Source: JABHCC01 sp034658635 (GTDB lineage: Bacteria; Bacteroidota; Bacteroidia; Bacteroidales; UBA12481). From it: 64,000 bases of DNA. Each line of letters begins with the position of its first letter. Position 1 is the first letter of the stretch. The position numbers were made by a program, and so were the translations under genes. The notes beneath the pieces were generated by a model. That model was not told the origin of the DNA. It worked only from the letters and a program-made list of their open reading frames with translations, and ran no database searches. The stretch covers positions 1 through 64,000 of the forward strand of contig JAYEFL010000186.1 in NCBI GenBank assembly GCA_034658635.1, given 5' to 3'. This document shows, piece after piece, positions 9,518 to 17,613 of this stretch.

Positions 9518-10915
9518 TCAGAATTCTGCTTTTCCGGGTGATCTTGGGAAGGGGATTACATCACGGATATTAGCCATTCCTGTTACGAAGAGAAGAAGTC
9601 TTTCAAATCCTAAGCCGAAACCGGAGTGAGGAGCTGTTCCGAATTTTCTGGTTTCGAGATACCACCACAGATCTTGTTCAGGAACACCCATTTCATTCAT
9701 ACGCTGTTTAAGAGAATCATAGCGATGTTCTCTTTGGGATCCACCAATAATTTCTCCGATTCCCGGGAATAATACATCCATTCCTCTTACCGTTTTATTG
9801 TCGTCATTCTGGTACATATAGAATGCCTTTATTTCTTTTGGGTAATCGGTGAGGATAACAGGTTTCTTGAAGTGTTGCTCAACGAGAAAACGCTCATGCT
9901 CAGACTGAAGATCTGTACCCCAGGATACCGGGAATTCCCACTTCCGGCCTGATTTAATAAGGATATCTACGGCTTCAGTATAAGATATTCTAACAAAATC
10001 ATTCTTCATGACCATGTCGAGGTTGCTCAGTAAGTCTTTGTTAATCATCTTATTGAAGAATTCCAGATCTTCTTTGCAATTATCAAGAGCATATTTTACG
10101 AGATATTTCAGCATATCTTCGGCTAGATTCATGTTTTCTGCTATTTCATAAAATGCCATCTCAGGTTCAACCATCCAGAACTCCGACAGGTGTCTGGGGG
10201 TATTTGAGTTTTCAGCACGGAAAGTTGGACCAAAAGTATAAACTTCAGAGAGGGCCAAAGCGCCCAATTCCCCTTCCAGTTGACCGGATACAGTCAGGTT
10301 AGTTTCCTTACCAAAGAAATCCTGTGAAAAGTCAACCTTTCCATCTTTTGTTAGCGGAGGGCTTTGAGCATCAAGAATACTGACTCTGAACATTTCTCCG
10401 GCTCCCTCGGCATCAGATCCGGTGATGATGGGAGTGTGCAGGTATATGAATCCCCGGTCGTTATAGAATTTGTGTATGGCATAAGCCATGGCATGACGAA
10501 CCCGTAGTACTGCACCAAAAGTATTTGTTCTCGGACGCAGGTGGGCGATTTCTCTGAGAAACTCCATTGAGTGTCCTTTTTTCTGCAGAGGATAAGTGTT
10601 CGGATCAGCTGTGCCGTATAATTTGATTACCTCAGCCTGTATTTCCACACTCTGGCCGCCACCCATTGATTCAACCAACTTCCCTTTCACATATATACAT
10701 GATCCGGTTGTGATATCCCGCATCAGCTCATCATCAAAATTGACTAAATCGGCTACTACCTGAATATTATTTATTGTGGATCCATCATTCAGAGCAATAA
10801 AAGCAATGTTTTTGTTACCTCGTTTAGTACGTACCCATCCCTTAAGGATAAGGCTTTTTCCCAGCGATTTCCCTGTTAATACTTCCTTCACTTTGGTTCT
10901 TCCGATGTCAACCAT
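9518..10915 (-). CDS. asnS: Asparaginyl-tRNA synthetase
   Basis: The protein has 465 residues and is a class IIb synthetase. An N-terminal OB-fold anticodon-binding domain (about 1-110) leads to the catalytic domain with motif 2 (FRAENSNTPRHLSEF) and motif 3 near the C-terminus (GFGLGFERLLLFVTG). It charges tRNA-Asn with asparagine in the cytoplasm. The segment MVEPEMAF and the long insertion between motifs 2 and 3 fit AsnRS rather than AspRS. An exact -7 promoter element lies 26 bp upstream. Confidence 0.96.
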   Translation of the reverse strand: MVDIGRTKVKEVLTGKSLGKSLILKGWVRTKRGNKNIAFIALNDGSTINNIQVVADLVNFDDELMRDITTGSCIYVKGKLVESMGGGQSVEIQAEVIKLYGTADPNTYPLQKKGHSMEFLREIAHLRPRTNTFGAVLRVRHAMAYAIHKFYNDRGFIYLHTPIITGSDAEGAGEMFRVSILDAQSPPLTKDGKVDFSQDFFGKETNLTVSGQLEGELGALALSEVYTFGPTFRAENSNTPRHLSEFWMVEPEMAFYEIAENMNLAEDMLKYLVKYALDNCKEDLEFFNKMINKDLLSNLDMVMKNDFVRISYTEAVDILIKSGRKWEFPVSWGTDLQSEHERFLVEQHFKKPVILTDYPKEIKAFYMYQNDDNKTVRGMDVLFPGIGEIIGGSQREHRYDSLKQRMNEMGVPEQDLWWYLETRKFGTAPHSGFGLGFERLLLFVTGMANIRDVIPFPRSPGKAEF

Positions 10916-10940
10916 GATTTCCTGTATTTGAAATTTTGGA

Positions 10941-10948
10941 CAAAACTA
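10941..10948 (-). promoter_or_regulatory. -7 promoter element TAGTTTTG for asnS
   Basis: On the minus strand this is an exact TAnnTTTG match, 25 bp before the asnS start codon. Immediately upstream is a nearly doubled 13-bp direct repeat (10949-10974, unit GTAAAACCTTCTT). Confidence 0.45.
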
Positions 10949-10996
10949 GTAAAACCTTCTTGTAAAACCTTCTCAAAAAACAATTAAGCAAGAGGT

Positions 10997-12001
10997 CTAA
11001 TTCTCAGCAAAAATCACATTAAGAACTACTTCACCTACTGCTTTCAGTGTTTTTTTATCGATTACCTGAAGATCATCATTGTGTGTGTGCCAGAAAGAGC
11101 CAAAATTACTTTCTGTGCCGTGATCATATTGAATAATATCGATACTTGGTATTCCGAGAATTTCATTAACATATCTGTGATCGTCAACGATCTGGGGTGT
11201 TTTCTCATATGAAAAGTAGTCTGAATATCCCATTTCGCGTGCCTTTTTCCATACTTTTTCAAGAACTGTTTTAGCATAAAACACGCTTACTTCCTCCTGA
11301 GTAAAAACAGCATTTTTGGCACCTACCATATCAAGGAGTATGCCATATCTAGCGTAATATCCTTTCACATGAGGGTTGCGACTCCAGTATTGTGAGCCAA
11401 GACACCAGGAATCTACGTCCCATTCAATGTCAAGATGATCAGGAACCCCATAATCTTCCACATCAAACAGAATGATATCGATTCCGAGATTGGTATCGGA
11501 TTCTCCCAGGAGCCTGCCTATTTCGAGCAAAACACCAACTCCACTGGCTCCGTCGTTAGCTCCGGGTATTGGGTGATTTTGGCGGTCAGGATCAGGATCA
11601 TGATCTGCAAAAGGTCTTGTATCCCAGTGAGCCATCAGAAGCAAGCGATTAACTTTTTCAGGCTGAAAGCGGGCAATGATATTTGACATATTCAGAAGTG
11701 AACCATCATAAGCTTCAACTTTTGCTTTTTGAACAAGAACATCTGCTCCGAAAGAGTTAAATTTTTCTTCAAGCCACAAACCACATTCATCATGGGCTTC
11801 TGTGTTAGGTACTCTGGGACCGAAGGAGAGTTGGGTTTCGATATAAGAATAGGCAGAGTCAGCATTGAATGTTGGGATATTCGTCATTCGTCTTTCGTCA
11901 TTCGTCTTTCGTCCTTCGACCTTTCGACCCTTCGATCCTCCATCATTGCAACCAACAAGAACGATCAGGAAAGCCATTAATAATACCTGTGTTTTATGCA
12001 T
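10997..12001 (-). CDS. M28-family zinc peptidase / glutaminyl-cyclase-like lipoprotein
   Basis: The protein has 334 residues and a lipoprotein signal (lipobox VLVGC, Cys18). The M28 catalytic fold shows the zinc/catalytic pattern AHWDTRPFAD, GANDGASGVG, DVEDYG, a later Asp in LLDMVG and a final His in FWHTHNDD. This set is shared by aminopeptidases and glutaminyl-peptide cyclotransferases, and I cannot separate the two activities by reading alone. It is exported and probably acts in the periplasm or at the membrane. Residues about 22-41 are a basic low-complexity insert (GRKVEGRKTNDERRMTN) encoded by a short tandem DNA repeat, between the lipidated Cys and the enzyme domain. It is downstream of cysS, with 4 bp between them. 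Confidence 0.85.
   Translation of the reverse strand: MHKTQVLLMAFLIVLVGCNDGGSKGRKVEGRKTNDERRMTNIPTFNADSAYSYIETQLSFGPRVPNTEAHDECGLWLEEKFNSFGADVLVQKAKVEAYDGSLLNMSNIIARFQPEKVNRLLLMAHWDTRPFADHDPDPDRQNHPIPGANDGASGVGVLLEIGRLLGESDTNLGIDIILFDVEDYGVPDHLDIEWDVDSWCLGSQYWSRNPHVKGYYARYGILLDMVGAKNAVFTQEEVSVFYAKTVLEKVWKKAREMGYSDYFSYEKTPQIVDDHRYVNEILGIPSIDIIQYDHGTESNFGSFWHTHNDDLQVIDKKTLKAVGEVVLNVIFAEN
11881..11939. repeat. Short tandem repeat inside the M28 peptidase gene
   Basis: The stretch is built from reiterated 7-9 nt units of the kind TCGTCATTCGTCTTTCG. On the minus strand these read as GACGAAAGACGAATGACGAA and then drift into GGTCGAAAGGTCGAAGG. It stays in frame with the peptidase and encodes a basic linker after the lipid anchor. 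Confidence 0.8.
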
Positions 12002-12005
12002 TATC

Positions 12006-13469
12006 CTACATCTCCCAGCTTGATCCTTCTTTACTGTCTTTTATCTTAATTCCCAGACCCGTTAGCTGATCTCTGATTTGATCAGACCGTGCAAAATCTT
12101 TGTTTGCTTTGGCTTCTTGCCTGATTGACAAAAGAAGGTCAATCAGTTGAGGGGTAAGGCCATCATTTGAAGAGGCAGTTTGCTCATCCTTTAGTCCGAG
12201 CACATTGAAAAGGTATTTTTCGAATAAGCTTTTGAGCTTTATCAGATCAGACTCAGTAAGGCTTTCTTTGCCCTCGATTAGTAGATTAATCCATTTTACT
12301 CCTTCAAAAAGTTGAGCGATCAGGATTGGGGTATTCAGGTCATCATTTATTGCTGTTGAGCAGCGATCTTCAAGTTGCTGAACACTTAAGCTGGATTCCT
12401 TTCCCGGCTTGCATTTCTGAAGAATATCCCAGGCCTTCATCAGTCTGAGGTATCCTTTTTCAGCTGCTTGCAATGCCTCATTTGAAAAGTCGAGAGTGCT
12501 TCTGTAATGAGCCTGGAGGATAAAGAAGCGGATTGTCATGGGACTATAGGCCTTCTCAAGGGTGTTATGAGTACCAGAAAACAGTTCATCCAGGGTAATG
12601 AAATTGCCAAGTGATTTGCCCATTTTCTGACCATTAATTGTGATCATATTGTTATGGATCCAATGTTTAACGGAATGGCGTCCATTGGCAATTCTTGATT
12701 GTGCAATTTCACATTCGTGGTGAGGGAACAATAGATCCATTCCACCGCCGTGAATATCAAATTCTTTCCCCAGATATTTGGTGCTCATTGCGGAGCATTC
12801 AAGGTGCCATCCGGGAAAACCTTCACTCCATTTAGAGGTCCATTGCATAAGGTGCTCAGGATTTGCTTTTTTCCAGATTGCGAAATCAAATGGATTCCGT
12901 TTTTCCTGCTGTCCGTCAAGCTCTCTGGTAGTAGTAATAAGATCTTCTAAAACACGTCCTGAGAGCTTCCCGTAGTTATGGTTATTGTCGTATTTCTTCA
13001 CGTCAAAGTATACAGAACCATTGCTTTCATAAGCATATCCCTCATCAAGGATTTTCTGAACCATTTCCTGCTGTTCAATAATATGTCCGGAGGCTCTTGG
13101 TTCAATGGAAGGTTTTCTGACATTCAGGAATTCCATGCTCCGATGATAGCTGTCAGTGTAGAGTTGAACGATTTCCATTGGCTCAAGTTGCTCAAGAACA
13201 GCCTTTTTAGCGATTTTGTCATCCCCACTATCGGCGTCAGCTTCAAGATGTCCGACGTCTGTGATGTTTCTGACGTAGCGAACTTTGTATCCGCATTTTT
13301 TCAGATACCTGAATAGAACATCAAAAGTGATTGCTGGTCGTGCATGACCCAAATGCGCATGTCCGTAAACGGTAGGTCCACAAACATACATGCCAACTTT
13401 TCCAGGATTTATTGGTGAGAAGGTTTCTTTTTTTCGACTCAGGGTATTGTATAATATCAGATCTGTCAT
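12006..13469 (-). CDS. cysS: Cysteinyl-tRNA synthetase
   Basis: From the chosen ATG the protein has 487 residues. The reading frame extends 6 codons further to a TTG, but the ATG beginning MTDLILYNTL matches the family. It is a class I synthetase with the HIGH-type signature GPTVYGHAHLGHAR, the zinc ligand Cys in FPGWHLECSAMS, the HHECEIAQ motif and the KMSKS-type motif KMGKSLGN. It charges tRNA-Cys. An exact -7 promoter element lies 26 bp upstream, next to a hairpin with a GGAA-repeat loop. Confidence 0.95.
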   Translation of the reverse strand: MTDLILYNTLSRKKETFSPINPGKVGMYVCGPTVYGHAHLGHARPAITFDVLFRYLKKCGYKVRYVRNITDVGHLEADADSGDDKIAKKAVLEQLEPMEIVQLYTDSYHRSMEFLNVRKPSIEPRASGHIIEQQEMVQKILDEGYAYESNGSVYFDVKKYDNNHNYGKLSGRVLEDLITTTRELDGQQEKRNPFDFAIWKKANPEHLMQWTSKWSEGFPGWHLECSAMSTKYLGKEFDIHGGGMDLLFPHHECEIAQSRIANGRHSVKHWIHNNMITINGQKMGKSLGNFITLDELFSGTHNTLEKAYSPMTIRFFILQAHYRSTLDFSNEALQAAEKGYLRLMKAWDILQKCKPGKESSLSVQQLEDRCSTAINDDLNTPILIAQLFEGVKWINLLIEGKESLTESDLIKLKSLFEKYLFNVLGLKDEQTASSNDGLTPQLIDLLLSIRQEAKANKDFARSDQIRDQLTGLGIKIKDSKEGSSWEM

Positions 13470-13495
13470 GATTGTGTTGATTGTCAAGTACGATG

Positions 13496-13503
13496 CAAAA
13501 ATA
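13496..13503 (-). promoter_or_regulatory. -7 promoter element TATTTTTG for cysS
   Basis: On the minus strand this is an exact TAnnTTTG match, 26 bp before the chosen cysS ATG. The -33 position falls inside the GGAA-repeat loop of the hairpin just upstream. Confidence 0.5.
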
Positions 13504-13507
13504 AAAA

Positions 13508-13548
13508 AAATTAGCCGGGAAGGAAGGAAGGAAGGTTCCGGCTAATTT
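13508..13548. repeat. Hairpin with four-copy GGAA repeat loop
   Basis: Perfect 11-bp arms AAATTAGCCGG (13508-13518) and CCGGCTAATTT (13538-13548) enclose a 19-nt loop made of tandem GAAG/GGAA units. It sits across the -10 to -50 zone of the cysS promoter. On the minus strand it is followed by a T-run, so it could also act as an attenuator or terminator for transcripts coming from the LytTR operon. Confidence 0.6.
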
Positions 13549-13778
13549 CTTTATTTGACAGGTAAAGTACCTTATCTAACACATTTGGTGGCCCGGCATG
13601 GGATATTTTGACAGGTTTTTGCGGACTATCGTCCGAAATATTATTGCATTTATTTAATGAACTCTCTAATGAAACATTTCACCACTACTAAACTAGTGTC
13701 TTAGTTTCAATAGAAAAACACAAATGAGTGCTTGAGCGGTTTGGGTGAGAGGATTGGTCGATTTCTTGTCTAACTATG

Positions 13779-14564
13779 TCATTTTATTCTGACAGAAACT
13801 TGATTTAATTGCTCAAGGAACTCTTTTTTACGTGAAGCTGAGACGCTTATCTGCGAACCATCGTACATAGTTATCAATCCCCCTCTACCTTTTTGGTATT
13901 TACTGACATACTTGAGGTTGATCATATGGGTATTGTGAACCCTGAAAAAGAACAGTTCAGAGAGTATATTTTCAAAGTGGCTTAAAGGTTTGGACACCAC
14001 TACTGAACTTTTATCTTTTAGAAAGAAGAGGCAATAATTACTGGAGGCTTCAATTCTGATAATACTATCAATTTCCAGGATAATCAGTCCATCAATTGTA
14101 GGTAAGCTGATTTTGACAAAATTGTTCTGCAGACTTTGGTTAAGAATTTTAATTCTCTCTGTAATCATCAGATCGGCTCTTGTTCTCATAAAGCGGTGGA
14201 TTGCTTCAACCAAATCATGGTAATTTACTGGTTTGAGCAGGTAATGAAGAGCTGAGAAATCAAAGGCTTTCAGAGCAAAATCATTGTATGCAGTAATGAA
14301 AACAATTTCAAAATTAATATCCTCCAGTTCATTTAACAGGTCGAATGCGTCTCCGTCAGGCATGGCAATATCTAAGAAAATCAGGTCAGGTTGTACAGAT
14401 GGAATAACCCGGAGTCCTTCAGCAACATTAGCTGCGGTGCCAACTATTACAACATCAGGGCAATATCTTTCCAGAAGACTTTGAAGAGTCAGCAAGCTCT
14501 TTTTCTCGTCTTCAACGATTACTGCATTAATCCGTGTTTTAAGACTCCCGTTATTTTTCATCAT
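13779..14564 (-). CDS. LytTR-family response regulator
   Basis: The protein has 261 residues. A receiver domain (about 12-130) has the acidic pair near residue 18 (VEDE) and phosphoacceptor D65 in FLDIAMPDGDAF. A C-terminal LytTR DNA-binding domain (about 155-255) shows the typical segments FFRVHNTHMINLKYV and ISVSASRKKEF. It overlaps the 3' end of the sensor kinase gene by 14 nt, so the pair forms one operon and one signalling pathway. Targets are unknown. Confidence 0.92.
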   Translation of the reverse strand: MMKNNGSLKTRINAVIVEDEKKSLLTLQSLLERYCPDVVIVGTAANVAEGLRVIPSVQPDLIFLDIAMPDGDAFDLLNELEDINFEIVFITAYNDFALKAFDFSALHYLLKPVNYHDLVEAIHRFMRTRADLMITERIKILNQSLQNNFVKISLPTIDGLIILEIDSIIRIEASSNYCLFFLKDKSSVVVSKPLSHFENILSELFFFRVHNTHMINLKYVSKYQKGRGGLITMYDGSQISVSASRKKEFLEQLNQVSVRIK

Positions 14565-17538
14565 TGAGGATTGATATCAATAGTTCAACACTAGTTCCAG
14601 CAGGTGTTCCATCCTGATTATGCAAATCGATTATCTCACAAGAAATATTTCCGTGTTCTATTTTGTTAAGAAGGGCAATCCGTTCATTTACATTCTTCAA
14701 ACCTGTAGGAGTATGTCCGGTGATTCTTTTTCTTTGTGAGGCCTTTACTCTTCCAACACCATTATCTACAATAGAAATTTTCAAAAGATGTCCTGTACGT
14801 TTAAAGTTTATTTTCAACAAGCCCTTTCCTGACAAGGGCATAAGTCCATGCCATATTGCATTTTCAACGAATGGCTGGGTAAGCATGGGCGGAATCATAA
14901 TTTCATTTTGATCGAGGTCTTTTGATTTGATTAATTCAAATTCGAAACGGTCTTCAAATCTGAGTTTTTCAAGATTAAGGTAAAGCATCAATGTATCGAT
15001 TTCTTCTCGTAATGAAATTTGCCTTTTTTTGGAATTGTCGAGAATTCTGCGAATCAACTGAGCAAATTTGGCCAGGTATAGATTAGCATTCTCAGCATCT
15101 TTCTGAATAATATAATGCTGAATTGAGTTTAGGGAATTAAAAATGAAGTGGGGATTCATTTGCGATAAGAGGGCTTTTTTCTCAGCCTCAAGTAATTTTT
15201 GTTTGATTCTTTCTCTGTTTTTGAGTGTTTTGATTATTAGCAGAACGATTAGGATAATCGCTACTACCACCAGGCTGAAAACAATAATTCTGAAAACCAG
15301 TGTTTCGTGAGTTCTTTTTGGTATAGTGATTTTCAGAGCTGAAAAGTTATCCAGGTTATCAGGAATCCCATCTTCATCGATCTTTGGAGTAGTCATTGCT
15401 TTGACGTACAGGGTATATTCACCATGACCTAATCCGGGATATCTGACCTCCAGATCTTTTGTTGAACTCCAGCCTTTATCAGTTGGATGCATGTAATAAT
15501 GATAGAAAACTTTATGTGGTTTGTGGTATGAAATGGTTTTGAATTTGAATTTGAAGTCAAAAGGATGGGTTTTGGGAAGTATGGTGTCTGGTGGGAGTAA
15601 AATTGTATCTCTGTCGTTAATAGTCATGTACTCAATTACAGGTTTAGCCAGATAGTGAAGCCGGTTATCAATTGCGGGAATCATTACAAGGCCCCGTCCG
15701 GTTCCTGCCCATATGTGTCCGTCAAAACTTATTACACAATACACCTGGTTAGATGGTAAGCCATTTCGGGTATCTATGTGTTCAACCTTGACTATTGTCT
15801 TCAGGTCTTTTCTTAATATTATTTTATTCAAACCAATGCTGGATCCTGCCCAGATTATACTGTCTCCCTCAACCAGTAAACTGGTAATAATATCACTACA
15901 CAGGCCTTGATCCTGGGATATTTGGATTAAGGAATCAGGTGTTAACAATAGAATTCCTTTTCCTGCCGGAGCAAACAGCATGTTCCCATTTATTTCTGCA
16001 AATGCCAGACTTCTGTCGGTTTGAAATTCCTCAAGAACGGTAGCTTCTTGTGGCTCAGAGCCGGGTACCCAAGTGAATACGCCGTAAGGTTGAGAACTTA
16101 GCCAAATAGTACCACGGGAATCTTCGAACATATCCCGAACCTTAAAAAGCCAATCATTATCATCGAAGAGGCGTTCCCTTATCCGATTTTTATATTTAAT
16201 GATACCCGGGGAGAAGGGAAAAAGCCAGTTGTCAGAATCAAGTTCGAGAAAGTCATAAAGGAATGTATTGAAAGATTTAAATCCAAGCAGATTGTCCTGG
16301 AGATCAATTTCCATCAATTGTTCAGAAAATATAAGTACGGTCCCTATTGACGTTTCCTTGATTCGTCTGATGATTCCATTTTCAGGGGAGTTTTTAGATT
16401 GTTTGGGGATGTATTTATCACCTTTTTTTATCTTGTATACTTTCCCATTATGAGTTCCAAAAAACAAATAAGAATCTGTGCTTGCCATTGCAGTAATCCT
16501 ATTATCCTCAGGGCTAACGGAGTTAAAACTATATACAGGAATATCGAGACTGTTGGCTCTGAATACTCCATCATCTTTTGTGGAAAACCAATAGTTATGT
16601 TCGTGATCTCGAAGGATGGAGGTGATTCCTTTATTAGCCAGGAATTTTTGGGGTGTGCCTGATATGTCTTTGTCAGTATATCTGTAAGCCCCGCCTTTTT
16701 TCAATCCTACCCAAATATCCCCATTGTCTTCGTCTAAATATAAACTCAGAATTTCTTTCTTAAGAACTATTTCATTGAAAATAGTATCATTTTTGAAGTG
16801 TAGCAATCTTCTGTGATAGGAGAAAATAAATTCGTTACCTGAGAGAATAATTAGTTCTTTTCTGTGATGGTCTGTATGTTCGACAAGGGTAGTGGAGAGA
16901 TAGATTTTGTTTCCATCTTTCCTGGATGAGCTCTTTCTATTGGGGTCTATATCAGGGTTATCCAACAGATCCCAAAAATATCCATTGTCGGTTTTAATAA
17001 TACATATATTGGCTCCGTTTGCATGCTCCAGATGTGCGGTATACTCAACCAGATCATTAATACTATCAATTCTAAATAGCCCGGGGTAATTAAAATTGAT
17101 GAATATTGTATTTTCAGGAGTAGTAAAAATTTGTTGTACGTAATGCTCATGAGAATCCTGTGCTTTCAGGGAATCATTGAATGGAGCTGTAAATAACTCT
17201 CCTCCTTCTATATAATTACAGGTGTTCTTAATTGAAGTCAGCCACAATATGTTCTTCAATGGATCCTTATTTATTCTCAGGATACAATTATCTTCCAGTC
17301 CATCGCGGAGAGTTAATGTTTCAAAGGAATAACCATCAAATCGCACAAGCCCCTTATCGGTTGCCATATAGAGAATATTATTCTCATCCTGAACTATTGA
17401 GTATACCTGATTTGAGGGGAGTTCTTCATCTTCTGTGTAATGATCAAAGTAGGGGTCCTGGGCTTGGGTGTTCAGAACCATCAGAGATATTATTAAACTC
17501 AGCCAGAGCCACTTGTTATTATGATTTCGATTAGACAT
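14551..17538 (-). CDS. Membrane sensor histidine kinase with beta-propeller periplasmic sensor (LytS/YpdA type)
   Basis: The protein has 995 residues from the ATG beginning MSNRNHNNKW, which gives a proper signal peptide ending at TQAQ. The open frame runs 62 codons further upstream into the rnr promoter, which I reject. The periplasmic part carries repeated two-component-regulator propeller units (YSIVQDENNILYMATDKGLVRF, in shorter segments) and a Y_Y_Y domain near 700-770. One membrane helix follows at about 775-800 (IIVFSLVVVAIILIVLLII). The cytoplasmic His_kinase domain has the motif MNPHFIFNSLNS and a HATPase domain (FVENAIWHGL). The LytTR regulator gene overlaps its end. Confidence 0.9.
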   Translation of the reverse strand: MSNRNHNNKWLWLSLIISLMVLNTQAQDPYFDHYTEDEELPSNQVYSIVQDENNILYMATDKGLVRFDGYSFETLTLRDGLEDNCILRINKDPLKNILWLTSIKNTCNYIEGGELFTAPFNDSLKAQDSHEHYVQQIFTTPENTIFINFNYPGLFRIDSINDLVEYTAHLEHANGANICIIKTDNGYFWDLLDNPDIDPNRKSSSRKDGNKIYLSTTLVEHTDHHRKELIILSGNEFIFSYHRRLLHFKNDTIFNEIVLKKEILSLYLDEDNGDIWVGLKKGGAYRYTDKDISGTPQKFLANKGITSILRDHEHNYWFSTKDDGVFRANSLDIPVYSFNSVSPEDNRITAMASTDSYLFFGTHNGKVYKIKKGDKYIPKQSKNSPENGIIRRIKETSIGTVLIFSEQLMEIDLQDNLLGFKSFNTFLYDFLELDSDNWLFPFSPGIIKYKNRIRERLFDDNDWLFKVRDMFEDSRGTIWLSSQPYGVFTWVPGSEPQEATVLEEFQTDRSLAFAEINGNMLFAPAGKGILLLTPDSLIQISQDQGLCSDIITSLLVEGDSIIWAGSSIGLNKIILRKDLKTIVKVEHIDTRNGLPSNQVYCVISFDGHIWAGTGRGLVMIPAIDNRLHYLAKPVIEYMTINDRDTILLPPDTILPKTHPFDFKFKFKTISYHKPHKVFYHYYMHPTDKGWSSTKDLEVRYPGLGHGEYTLYVKAMTTPKIDEDGIPDNLDNFSALKITIPKRTHETLVFRIIVFSLVVVAIILIVLLIIKTLKNRERIKQKLLEAEKKALLSQMNPHFIFNSLNSIQHYIIQKDAENANLYLAKFAQLIRRILDNSKKRQISLREEIDTLMLYLNLEKLRFEDRFEFELIKSKDLDQNEIMIPPMLTQPFVENAIWHGLMPLSGKGLLKINFKRTGHLLKISIVDNGVGRVKASQRKRITGHTPTGLKNVNERIALLNKIEHGNISCEIIDLHNQDGTPAGTSVELLISILNDEK

Positions 17539-17588
17539 TGGTTCCTGTAAATTTAACTGTTTTTTAGAACTTAAGCTTGGATTATGAG

Positions 17589-17596
17589 TACTTTTG
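17589..17596 (+). promoter_or_regulatory. -7 promoter element TACTTTTG for rnr
   Basis: Exact TAnnTTTG match, 17 bp before the rnr start codon. No TTTG was found at the expected -33 distance. Confidence 0.4.
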
Positions 17597-17613
17597 TATG
17601 AATAGCACTTAAA

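Larger units (their letters stand above)
13470..13778. other. 309-bp intergenic region between cysS and the LytTR regulator gene
   Basis: I see no gene here. It holds the cysS -7 element (13496-13503), a long hairpin with a GGAA-repeat loop (13508-13548), a small CGGAC/GTCCG hairpin near 13622-13635 and a 6-bp AAACTA/TAGTTT inverted repeat (13690-13707). No U-tract clearly follows the small hairpin in the direction of transcription. Confidence 0.6.

Noticed and set aside
13550..13778. Small RNA or small gene in the cysS-LytTR gap
   Set aside because: Only short weak hairpins are visible, with no promoter-terminator pair and no credible reading frame.
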